Shown: positions 1 through 5,225 of the stretch, piece by piece | How the letters are laid out: every line of letters starts with the position of its first letter | Numbering within the stretch: position 1 is the first letter of the stretch | Origin: Coprococcus sp. | GTDB lineage: Bacteria; Bacillota; Clostridia; Lachnospirales; Lachnospiraceae | Length of the DNA stretch: 8,050 nt | Direction: 5' to 3' | Assembly (NCBI GenBank): GCA_016297325.1 | Contig: JAEDGW010000114.1 | Coordinates: forward strand, 1 to 8,050 | Made by a program: the position numbers and the translations under genes | Notes under the pieces: generated by a model | Seen by the model: only the letters and a program-made list of their open reading frames with translations | What the model was told of the DNA's origin: nothing | Database searches by the model: none

Positions 1-1
1 A

Positions 2-631
2 CTACTCCGGAAACTGCACCTTCCATAGTCTCTCCCAACCTCCAGTGTAGAATTTCTTGAGCTTGCCCACATTCTCTATCGCAGTCTCGCGATCCATGTC
101 GTGTTCTATGATCTGGAATATCGCCGAAAAAAAACCACTATATATCATATGACAAAGGCTGTCGCTTATGTCCGGCACATTTATACCGGCTCTGTGCATC
201 TCATCCACATACTGCTTTGAAGATCTCATCTCACGGCCTACCAGATTATGTATCATATCTCCATACTTCTCATTGTCACTGCACCGCAGTAAAAGTTTGA
301 AATTATCATAATGGTCATACACGTAATTCACCATCTGATCCATTCCGTTCCCGGATGCGCTTGCCATATTCTCTGTCTGCTTCTCCGGAGGCAGACTTTG
401 GAACTCCTCAAGCACGCTGTCATATATCCCATACAGCTCATCCACATACGGATCTATCAGTGCATCAAAAAGTGCCTCCTTTGTAGGATAATATTTATAG
501 AATGCACCTGTTGTAAGTCCGGCATCTTTCACAATGCTTCTGAGCGATGCCCCTGCAAATCCATACTCAAGGAAATGATTCAGTGCTGTTTTCAAAATAT
601 TTTGTCTTGTGTTCTCTGCTTTTTCTGTCAT
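2..631 (-). CDS. TetR/AcrR family transcriptional repressor
   Basis: This is a complete 209-residue one-domain-plus-ligand-pocket regulator of the TetR family. Residues about 8-55 form the three-helix DNA-binding domain: the helix-turn-helix spans about 27-48, with the family signature GFAGASLRSIVKDAGLTTG followed by FYKYYPTKEALFDAL. The remaining 150 residues are a variable helical dimerisation and ligand domain whose effector cannot be read from sequence. An in-frame ATG exists at 706, but the start at 631 is preferred: AGGAG lies just upstream of it, it begins the usual TetR N terminus, and the longer form adds 25 unrelated residues. The stop is TAG at 2-4. A sigma-A-like promoter and palindromes at 719-775 suggest autorepression. 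The controlled target is probably downstream, outside the window. The family call is secure; the function is not known. Confidence 0.93.
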   Translation of the reverse strand: MTEKAENTRQNILKTALNHFLEYGFAGASLRSIVKDAGLTTGAFYKYYPTKEALFDALIDPYVDELYGIYDSVLEEFQSLPPEKQTENMASASGNGMDQMVNYVYDHYDNFKLLLRCSDNEKYGDMIHNLVGREMRSSKQYVDEMHRAGINVPDISDSLCHMIYSGFFSAIFQIIEHDMDRETAIENVGKLKKFYTGGWERLWKVQFPE

Positions 632-718
632 AAAGACTCCTCTCCCGTTTAATATGCCTCGCTTCTGACCGAAACAGATTCCAAATGCAAGTGCCATACC
701 AACCATCAGACACGCGCA

Positions 719-750
719 AATATAACAGCGTTATATTACACTGTTATATT
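719..750. promoter_or_regulatory. Nested palindromic operator at the tetR-family gene promoter
   Basis: Three copies of one half-site are seen. AATATAAC (719-726) and GTTATATT (730-737) form a perfect 8-bp inverted repeat around AGC. A further copy, CTGTTATATT at 741-750, is also the exact inverse of AATATAACAG at 719-728, giving a second perfect 10-bp inverted repeat with a 12-base spacer. The block covers the presumed transcription start and the end of the -10 box of the regulator promoter. This is a usual place for TetR autorepression; binding by this protein is inferred. Confidence 0.65.
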
Positions 751-775
751 TTATATATAATCCCCCTGTTGTCAA
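748..775 (-). promoter_or_regulatory. Sigma-A-type promoter for the TetR-family gene
   Basis: Reading the minus strand, TTGACA (770-775) is followed after 16 bases by TAAAAT (748-753). That is a perfect -35 and a five-of-six -10. The implied start near 740 would leave a leader of about 110 bases before the start codon at 631. The -10 overlaps the operator palindromes. Confidence 0.6.
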
Positions 776-801
776 GTGCTGTTTTGATAATTTTTCAGCC
801 A

Positions 802-817
802 TATCAAATTTTTGATA
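802..817. repeat. Short inverted repeat of unknown role
   Basis: TATCAAA (802-808) and TTTGATA (811-817) form a perfect 7-bp inverted repeat with a two-base centre, upstream of the TetR-gene promoter. Another TTGATA occurs near 784. It could be a protein site, but it is purely A/T-rich sequence and may be chance. Confidence 0.25.
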
Positions 818-838
818 AAATATGCGCTTTACCCTTAT

Positions 839-881
839 AAAAAAACAACCACCTGATATACAATACGATATCAAGTGATTG
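839..881 (-). terminator. Intrinsic terminator after the nuclease gene and relic
   Basis: On the minus strand a 14-bp stem (868-881 pairing with 846-859, including two G-U pairs) closes an 8-base loop. It is followed by GTTGTTTTTTT, with the U run at 839-845. It ends transcription coming from the lipoprotein nuclease gene and separates it from the tetR unit. Confidence 0.85.
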
Positions 882-882
882 T

Positions 883-1083
883 CTAATTAGTTTTTCTCTC
901 TTCTTCTCTGCTCTCTTGTCTTATTCTTTTCTCTATCTCCACACTCTTCATATACTCAAGACCTACCTCTCCATCTTTCTTAACTGCGGTCACTATCCGA
1001 TGAAGCTCTCTCCTAATTTGTTCTGAGTGTATCAGAATCCCAAGCAAAGTCCAACTACGGATTGCAGTTCTTACAAGGTTCAT
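883..1083 (-). pseudogene. C-terminal relic resembling Rpn/PD-(D/E)XK transposase-like proteins
   Basis: A 66-codon frame overlaps the end of the nuclease gene by 29 bases and ends in TAG at 883-885. From about residue 19 onward it reads like the tail of the Rpn/YhgA-like PD-(D/E)XK nuclease family common in Lachnospiraceae: a helical RRELHRIVTAVKKDGEVG segment, then EYMKSVEIEKRIRQESREEE, the typical charged ending. The nuclease core, which would be about 250 residues upstream, is absent and replaced by the nuclease gene. The ATG at 1083 sits inside that gene without a well-spaced Shine-Dalgarno sequence, so translation is doubtful. Family resemblance is from recall of the motif pattern, not an alignment. 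Alternatives are a small functional ORF or a chance frame. Confidence 0.45.
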
Positions 1084-2206
1084 ATCCCTCAGATATAAGC
1101 TCGTCCCTTGTGGTCGTTCTCTCAGATTTATTCGCTTCCTTCATCTGTTTCACACTCCTGCATGATGGCTTATGAAACTTACCGGTGTTGGTGTTGACTA
1201 TGTATGTATCCTCATCCGCAGACTCCTTCTGGATCTCCGATGTATCACTGCCAATATCTGACTCCGTATCCTGAGTTTCTCCGATCATTCCAGCTTCTGC
1301 TGTCTGGTCATCATCTCCTTTTTCCTCTGATACTTTAGTGCTGGCATTCTCTCCCGGCACCACATAATCCGGATCCGCTTCGCTGTCCCCTGTAGCATAG
1401 TCGATTATCACGCCTGGCTGTACATTGTACACATACACATTGAAACTTACTCCTGCGCCTTTATCCTCCACGGACTCCGCCTCCATCTGCACTCCGGACG
1501 CAACCAGATTGTCTCCATCGTATACAGGTGTAACCCTGTAAAGCACATGATTTCCAGTACTTTCCACATAATCAGCTACCTCATTTTCAAATGGCAGCAT
1601 GCCAGTGACATTCAGATATCTGGTTCCAGTTATCAGATTCTTTTCATTTGCATTCTCCCCGGCAAGCTGATATCCGATCAGATGGCAGCGATTATACAGA
1701 TAATTGCCGTCTATACGATCATTGTATTTAACTGTATGCCACCCTGAAGGCTTTATCATACCTATCTCGCCGCGCTCCTCCGTTGGCATAATCTCCTTAC
1801 AGATATTGGCATAGGCAACTCCACATCTTCCAAGAAAGTCCAGATCGCTGTAATTCTCAAATGCCTCCGTCATCATCTCATCCTCACTGAAATAAGGCAC
1901 ATTGCCATTTATCTCACAATATGCCTCTCCCGAATATATGGGAATATCAGCAATCTCCATGCTCGAAGCCTGCTGATCTGCAATATTCTCAGATGCTGCC
2001 GCACTGCTTTCAGGTGACGTGTTGCCGGTGTTATCTTTTTTCTCCGCAGCTGTGGTATTCTCTGATTCTGAGGTATCTTCTACAGTCTCCTTCTCATATC
2101 CCTTTACCGCGGACCTGCTGCCATCCGCAATTTCTGACATACTGCACCCGGACATCAGCAATGCAAATATTGCTACATACAGTACACTGTAAAATTTTCT
2201 TTTCAC
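1055..2206 (-). CDS. DNA/RNA non-specific endonuclease lipoprotein with C-terminal Cys/His module
   Basis: This 383-residue exported nuclease has three parts. Residues 1-21 are a lipoprotein signal: KRK, a hydrophobic stretch, then the lipobox LMSGC with C21 as the lipidated residue. A polar Ser/Glu/Thr-rich linker runs to about 88. Residues about 95-275 are the NUC/EndA-type beta-beta-alpha-metal endonuclease; the active-site segment is YNRCHLIG with H175 as the general base, and the metal-binding Asn is probably within 185-199 (ANEKNL...RYLN). Classical members have DRGH; this clade has NRCH. After an acidic linker, residues about 334-383 form a small module with H345, C349, C378 and C381, resembling Ada-like metal-binding folds. 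The start is GTG at 2206, with GAGGAG eight to nine bases upstream. It likely degrades extracellular nucleic acid at the cell surface, for nutrition or DNA processing (inference). Confidence 0.88.
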   Translation of the reverse strand: MKRKFYSVLYVAIFALLMSGCSMSEIADGSRSAVKGYEKETVEDTSESENTTAAEKKDNTGNTSPESSAAASENIADQQASSMEIADIPIYSGEAYCEINGNVPYFSEDEMMTEAFENYSDLDFLGRCGVAYANICKEIMPTEERGEIGMIKPSGWHTVKYNDRIDGNYLYNRCHLIGYQLAGENANEKNLITGTRYLNVTGMLPFENEVADYVESTGNHVLYRVTPVYDGDNLVASGVQMEAESVEDKGAGVSFNVYVYNVQPGVIIDYATGDSEADPDYVVPGENASTKVSEEKGDDDQTAEAGMIGETQDTESDIGSDTSEIQKESADEDTYIVNTNTGKFHKPSCRSVKQMKEANKSERTTTRDELISEGYEPCKNCNP

Positions 2207-2276
2207 GTCACATTCTCCTCTCTGAAAATGTTATCCCTGCCTATATACATCCTATAAAAATTTAGCTATCTTTTTC

Positions 2277-2321
2277 CAAAATGTATAATAACATTCTACA
2301 TTTTGTCATCCGTTTTGTGAA
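2277..2321 (-). promoter_or_regulatory. Candidate promoter and palindrome upstream of the nuclease gene
   Basis: On the minus strand TTCACA (2316-2321) and TAGAAT (2293-2298) are separated by 17 bases, a reasonable sigma-A promoter. The -10 region overlaps a perfect 9-bp inverted repeat, CAAAATGTA (2277-2285) and TACATTTTG (2297-2305), with an 11-base spacer, which could be an operator. The leader to the GTG at 2206 would be about 80 bases. No regulator gene lies next to it. Confidence 0.4.
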
Positions 2322-2391
2322 TACATCCCCGCATAAAACCTCAATTCAAAACAAAGAGTTTTCACTAGCTGCTTTAACAAATCATTGCAAC

Positions 2392-2429
2392 AAAAAAGAG
2401 GATATATACCACATGTGATACATATCCTC
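2392..2429 (-). terminator. Intrinsic terminator after the ferritin-like gene
   Basis: A near-perfect 32-base palindrome (2398-2429) has GAGGATAT pairing with ATATCCTC and continues inward with G-U pairs to a small loop. On the minus strand it is followed by six U residues (2392-2397). It lies 35 bases after the stop codon of the ferritin-like gene. Confidence 0.88.
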
Positions 2430-2463
2430 CTTACAATTTATGCTCCCTTGTGTAAGCTTTTCC

Positions 2464-2922
2464 CTACACCATTCCATTTGCGACCTTATACTTGTAGAGC
2501 ATCTCCGCATGATTCTGCTCCTCGATCTGTATATCCGCCAGAAGCTTTCTCACCGCGCTCTCGCCAAATGCAAATATCTCTCCATTGTACTCGCCTGACA
2601 CAAGCTTCTCTGTTCCAATACAGTCTGTTGCAAGGAACTCATCATTCTTCTTATCCTCGGAATCGTCCATCATCTTGTATGTCTGCTTTGGCTCATAATC
2701 TTTTCCATCGCTGTCATTGCAGTCACACTGTGGAACCTGTCCGTCAAGCACCTGGGTAAGTGAATCATAGTGCTTCTGCTCTTCCTTCTGTATAGTCTGG
2801 AACAGATTCTTAAGCTCAGGATCCTTCGCCTGCTCCGCATATCTTCCATATTTCTCCACACAGGACTTCTCCTGTGTCTGAAGATCCTGGATAACTGTTT
2901 TCTCTTTTTCCTTTAATATCAT
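2464..2922 (-). CDS. Ferritin-like (rubrerythrin/Coat F-type) di-iron domain protein
   Basis: This 152-residue soluble protein is a four-helix ferritin-like bundle. The first helix pair supplies E18 (TQEKS) and then E47/E48-x2-H51 (KEEQKHYDSL). The second pair supplies a possible E105 (GTEKL) and E134/E135-x2-H138 (IEEQNHAEML). These paired E-x-x-H motifs are the classical carboxylate-bridged di-iron ligands. A Cys-Asp-Cys pair (C66, C68) and an acidic segment sit in the linker between the two halves. There is no C-terminal rubredoxin domain, so it is not a complete rubrerythrin. Relatives in Clostridia are usually named ferritin-like or spore-coat F-like. AAAGGAGT lies eight bases before the ATG at 2922. 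The gene is monocistronic between two terminators. A role in peroxide or iron handling, or in the spore coat, is inference. Confidence 0.75.
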   Translation of the reverse strand: MILKEKEKTVIQDLQTQEKSCVEKYGRYAEQAKDPELKNLFQTIQKEEQKHYDSLTQVLDGQVPQCDCNDSDGKDYEPKQTYKMMDDSEDKKNDEFLATDCIGTEKLVSGEYNGEIFAFGESAVRKLLADIQIEEQNHAEMLYKYKVANGMV

Positions 2923-3080
2923 AGCAATACTCCTTTCGATTAAAATTCATCCCATCGCATAGATATTATTGTCCAAAATAGTACAGCTCTATTCCTACAT
3001 CTCTATTTTTTTATATTTTTCTGCCTTCTGGTCATTTATATATATGTATGGCAATGAAAAATCTCAGGACCGTGTCATAC

Positions 3081-3123
3081 AATAAAAGGCGAATGCCCTG
3101 CAATTGTCATACAGCCATCCGCC
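3081..3123 (-). terminator. Intrinsic terminator after the DUF3169 operon
   Basis: On the minus strand GGCGGATG (3116-3123) pairs with CATTCGCC (3088-3095), an 8-bp stem with one G-U pair. It closes a 20-base loop and is followed by TTTTATT (3081-3087). It lies 22 bases after the stop of the DUF3169 gene. The loop is large and the U tract modest, so efficiency is uncertain. Confidence 0.6.
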
Positions 3124-3144
3124 ATTATATCACATATATTTATT

Positions 3145-3924
3145 TTATTTCTGTAGTCTCACAAACTCTCTGCAATAAGCCACATACATTACAATCAACA
3201 CAAGTCCAACAGCCACTATTGGCATCACTCCTGTATCAAATGCAAACATGCTCATAAACGTAAGTATCCACATGACAAATCCTGCCTTAATTCCAGTCAT
3301 AAATCCCTTCTTGGAGGATTTGGCTATCATGATAAGCTCAGCCTCGTCCGATGTGTTCTCCCAGTCACGGCGAAAATGCATATCGAATATATTTCCGCTT
3401 TTCTCCGGGTTAAGCTTCTTCTCTTCATCGATGACAAGCTTTTCAACCACACAATACAGTGTCATAGATATCAGAAATACGAGCTCGGACAGCACTGTCA
3501 GGAATGTGCCACGCCCATCACTGTACGTCCTGTCCACAGCGTATATACACACCGGAAACAACACAAGTCCAACGAACACGGTGACACACGGGAGATATGA
3601 GGCAGTCGTGATCCGACTCTCTATATCCACTATCACATCCTCGTTCTCTCCGTCCCAGCCTCTGATCATCCTCTTTATCTTCCCATACATGACAAATGAC
3701 ACCACAAACGTCGCCAGCATGAGCACACCATATACTATAGGCAGCGTATCAGCTGTTATCCACCATATATGATCCCAGTTGATCCCATCCAATGTGTCCT
3801 TGTTCACCGCGGCAAGCCTTCCCGCCAGGAAACCTCCCAGCAGACTTGCCAGGATCATGACCGCAAATATTATATATATCTTCAGATTACTTTTCTTGTT
3901 CACTTTTTTATCAGTATCCTTCAT
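3145..3924 (-). CDS. DUF3169 family six-helix membrane protein
   Basis: This is a polytopic membrane protein of 259 residues from the chosen start. After a Lys-rich cytoplasmic N terminus (MKDTDKKVNKK) there are six likely membrane helices: about 15-35, 55-78, 105-125, 138-160, 210-232 and 235-255. Between helices 4 and 5 a 50-residue polar loop carries EEKKLNPEKSG and NIFDMHFRRDWENTSDEAE, the most family-like region of DUF3169. No catalytic residues are recognisable and the family has no defined biochemical role. Frames starting at 3969 and 3942 are open, but only the ATG at 3924 has a proper Shine-Dalgarno (GAGG, seven bases away). It is the last gene of a three-gene operon, 55 bases after the Xre gene. 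DUF3169 proteins often sit beside small Xre regulators in Firmicutes, which supports a common unit. Confidence 0.82.
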   Translation of the reverse strand: MKDTDKKVNKKSNLKIYIIFAVMILASLLGGFLAGRLAAVNKDTLDGINWDHIWWITADTLPIVYGVLMLATFVVSFVMYGKIKRMIRGWDGENEDVIVDIESRITTASYLPCVTVFVGLVLFPVCIYAVDRTYSDGRGTFLTVLSELVFLISMTLYCVVEKLVIDEEKKLNPEKSGNIFDMHFRRDWENTSDEAELIMIAKSSKKGFMTGIKAGFVMWILTFMSMFAFDTGVMPIVAVGLVLIVMYVAYCREFVRLQK

Positions 3925-3979
3925 CACATATCCTCTTTTCATTCTATGAATTAACACGACCTTATCCATATGTCAGGAA

Positions 3980-4189
3980 TCATTCCTTATCATCCTCGTA
4001 TTGGAATATATCCTCCACGCTGACGCCACATACCTTCGCGATCTTCAGTGCCAGTGTCACCGATGGGCTGTAGTCGCCCCTCTCTATCTGGCTTATCGTC
4101 TGCCTTGATGTCTGCACCAGTGCACCCATCTCCTGCTGGTTTACCCCCAGCTTAGCCCTGTATTCCTTCAGCTTGTTGTACAGCGGCAT
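3980..4189 (-). CDS. Small Xre-family helix-turn-helix regulator
   Basis: This 69-residue protein consists almost entirely of a Cro/CI-type DNA-binding domain. The five-helix HTH_3 fold is clear: LKEYRAKLGVNQQEMGALV (helices 1-2), TSRQTISQIERGDYSPS (recognition helix 3, about 28-37, and the conserved ERG-YSPS turn), then LALKIAKVCGVSVEDIF. It resembles the YozG/YgzD type of minimal regulators that pair with membrane proteins. An excellent GGAGGTGAT Shine-Dalgarno lies just before the ATG at 4189. The stop of the upstream gene is 16 bases away, so the two are cotranscribed and probably translationally linked. It most likely represses its own operon through the three TGACAA-N6-TTGTCA palindromes at 5042-5129. 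It has no sensor domain, so a partner or protein level must set its activity (inference). Confidence 0.93.
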   Translation of the reverse strand: MPLYNKLKEYRAKLGVNQQEMGALVQTSRQTISQIERGDYSPSVTLALKIAKVCGVSVEDIFQYEDDKE

Positions 4190-4205
4190 CTATATCACCT
4201 CCAGC

Positions 4206-4964
4206 TTATTCATCCGTATCGTTATCATCTACCATTCCATGCTGTACGTTCCTGTGTGTGGATGTTCCCCATATCATAGAAAAGCTTATTCCAAAGCAGA
4301 ATCCAATTGATATGCCAAGGGCAAGATTGTCAAACAGCATTCCGTACACTATACCAAGTGCAACACCTATGATAATTCCAAGTGGTGCGCCAGTGGTTTT
4401 ATCGCGCTTACACACATATATTTTATCCCTCAAAAAGAATCCATCACTCTTCCCATCTCCAAATACATCTATCACATTCTGATACACATTGCTGTGGGCA
4501 ACCTCCATCATGTCATCTGCCAGATCCTCCACCTCAGGATGAATGTAATACTTTCTAAGCTTGTATATACTGAGTACATCCTTGCCACTTTCAGGTTCAG
4601 GCGTCAACGAATCCCTAGCAATCTCTTCTTTCTCAAAAATAAAGCAGCTCCACATCTGTTTCTTCCTGAAGAATCCATACACCGGAAGCCCCTTCTTCAG
4701 ACTTCCCCGGAGCTCATTCTCAAGCTCATTTATATCACAGACCTCAGCAATAACATCCCCCAGCTTGTTCTTCTTTAACATTCTCTCTGTGATCATTGTC
4801 ACGGAATACCCCTTGACCTGCGTCTTCAATTTGTCCACTGGTTGGGAGACGATCATGCCCTCAAACATAGCTTGTAGTGTTTCACAGGTAGATTTCTTAT
4901 TACCTTTATCCATGCCATTTTCACTTAGATTGTCCTTTTTATTTACACCTTGCTTTTCCCTCAT
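4206..4964 (-). CDS. Unknown protein with C-terminal glycine-zipper membrane hairpin
   Basis: I do not recognise this 252-residue protein. Residues 1-28 are polar and charged. Residues about 29-188 look like a soluble alpha/beta domain with motifs VKGYSVTMITERMLKKNK, a VYGFFRKKQMWSCFIF strand pair, YKLRKYYIHPEVEDLADDMM and GFFLRDKIYVCKRDK. Residues about 193-234 form two closely spaced membrane helices with glycines every fourth position (G192, G196, G200, G204, G208; then G217, G221, G225), a textbook glycine zipper. A short acidic tail ends in DDNDTDE. The N terminus has no signal peptide, so the soluble domain should face the cytosol. The start at 4964 has GGAG ten bases upstream. It is the first gene of the operon, so expression is tied to the palindrome-controlled promoter. 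Its role, for example as partner of the DUF3169 protein, is inference. Confidence 0.85.
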   Translation of the reverse strand: MREKQGVNKKDNLSENGMDKGNKKSTCETLQAMFEGMIVSQPVDKLKTQVKGYSVTMITERMLKKNKLGDVIAEVCDINELENELRGSLKKGLPVYGFFRKKQMWSCFIFEKEEIARDSLTPEPESGKDVLSIYKLRKYYIHPEVEDLADDMMEVAHSNVYQNVIDVFGDGKSDGFFLRDKIYVCKRDKTTGAPLGIIIGVALGIVYGMLFDNLALGISIGFCFGISFSMIWGTSTHRNVQHGMVDDNDTDE

Positions 4965-5038
4965 ATCCTCATAACTCCATTTTAATTCTTACCACTAAAA
5001 TCCCATTTCAAATTCAAGCTATATATATTATATATGCC

Positions 5039-5062
5039 AAATGACAACTATAGTTGTCATTT
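5039..5062. promoter_or_regulatory. Operator-like palindrome 1, downstream of operon start
   Basis: A perfect 24-bp palindrome is seen: AAATGACAAC (5039-5048), TATA, GTTGTCATTT (5053-5062). Its core is TGACAA-N6-TTGTCA. It sits about +6 to +29 relative to the predicted start of the 4964 operon, a roadblock-type position. As RNA it could also form a 10-bp hairpin in the leader. Confidence 0.75.
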
Positions 5063-5074
5063 CTTTTACAATGG

Positions 5075-5104
5075 AGTATAACAAATGACAAGGAAAGTTG
5101 TCAA
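5075..5104 (-). promoter_or_regulatory. Sigma-A-type promoter of the three-gene Xre/DUF3169 operon
   Basis: On the minus strand TTGACA (5099-5104) is followed after 18 bases by TATACT (5075-5080), a perfect -35 and a five-of-six -10. The predicted start is near 5068, giving a leader of about 104 bases. The -35 is itself one half of palindrome 2, so a bound repressor would exclude RNA polymerase. A weaker second promoter is possible just downstream, using TTGTCA from palindrome 1 as its -35 and the TATATA-rich tract near 5020-5035. Confidence 0.7.
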
Positions 5105-5130
5105 TAACTTTTGACAACTTTCCTTGTCAT
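5085..5130. promoter_or_regulatory. Operator-like palindromes 2 and 3, a 46-bp perfect inverted repeat
   Basis: ATGACAAGGAAAGTTGTCA (5085-5103) is repeated exactly inverted at 5112-5130 around an 8-base spacer. Each 19-bp arm is itself a two-half site: TGACAA-N6-TTGTCA at 5086-5103 and again at 5112-5129. Together with palindrome 1 this makes three equal sites. Sites 2 and 3 cover the -35 region and the DNA upstream of the 4964 operon promoter. Transcribed from the GH32 gene, the same DNA would fold into a 19-bp hairpin followed by UUUGUU and might act as its terminator. Confidence 0.75.
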
Positions 5131-5210
5131 CTCAATGTTGGAACGGAGGCACCTGAAACCTGGAGAACCGCCAGACTGATGCCTGGCAGTGCAACAACTA
5201 AACAATTGAG
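5131..5210. other. G+C-rich foldable island, unknown
   Basis: This 80-base block is noticeably richer in G+C than the surrounding intergenic DNA. Its ends pair: CTCAATGTT (5131-5139) against AACAATTGAG (5201-5210), 9 bp with one bulge. The inner part forms an 8-bp stem with an 8-base loop (5168-5175 with 5184-5191 on either strand, with wobble). It follows the GH32 stop codon by 16 bases and has no U tract. Both strands are also open for about 45 codons here without a start, so a decayed coding end is equally possible. I do not recognise an RNA family. Confidence 0.3.
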
Positions 5211-5225
5211 CAAGATCATCTTTTG

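Noticed and set aside
311..652. Plus-strand Cys/His-rich frame
   Set aside because: It is the reverse of the TetR-family coding region; the cysteines come from antisense codons and no promoter or ribosome site precedes it.
632..706. Upstream extension of the TetR-family protein to an ATG at 706
   Set aside because: The added 25 residues do not resemble a TetR N terminus, and the clear AGGAG site serves the ATG at 631.
3248..3772. Long open frame on the plus strand, 174 codons
   Set aside because: It lies entirely antisense to the DUF3169 gene, has no ribosome binding site, and shows the low-complexity Ser/Thr/Ile content of a shadow frame.
4561..4974. Plus-strand frame of 137 codons
   Set aside because: It is antisense to the 252-aa gene, rich in Ser/Leu/Phe repeats, and has no Shine-Dalgarno sequence.
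5039..5130. CRISPR-like or transposon inverted repeats
   Set aside because: There are no unique spacers of constant size, no cas genes, no transposase and no target duplication. The layout around a promoter fits operators better.
5111..5139. Divergent plus-strand promoter starting with TTGACA at 5111
   Set aside because: The hexamer comes from palindrome 3; no acceptable -10 follows at 16-18 bases and there is no plus-strand gene.
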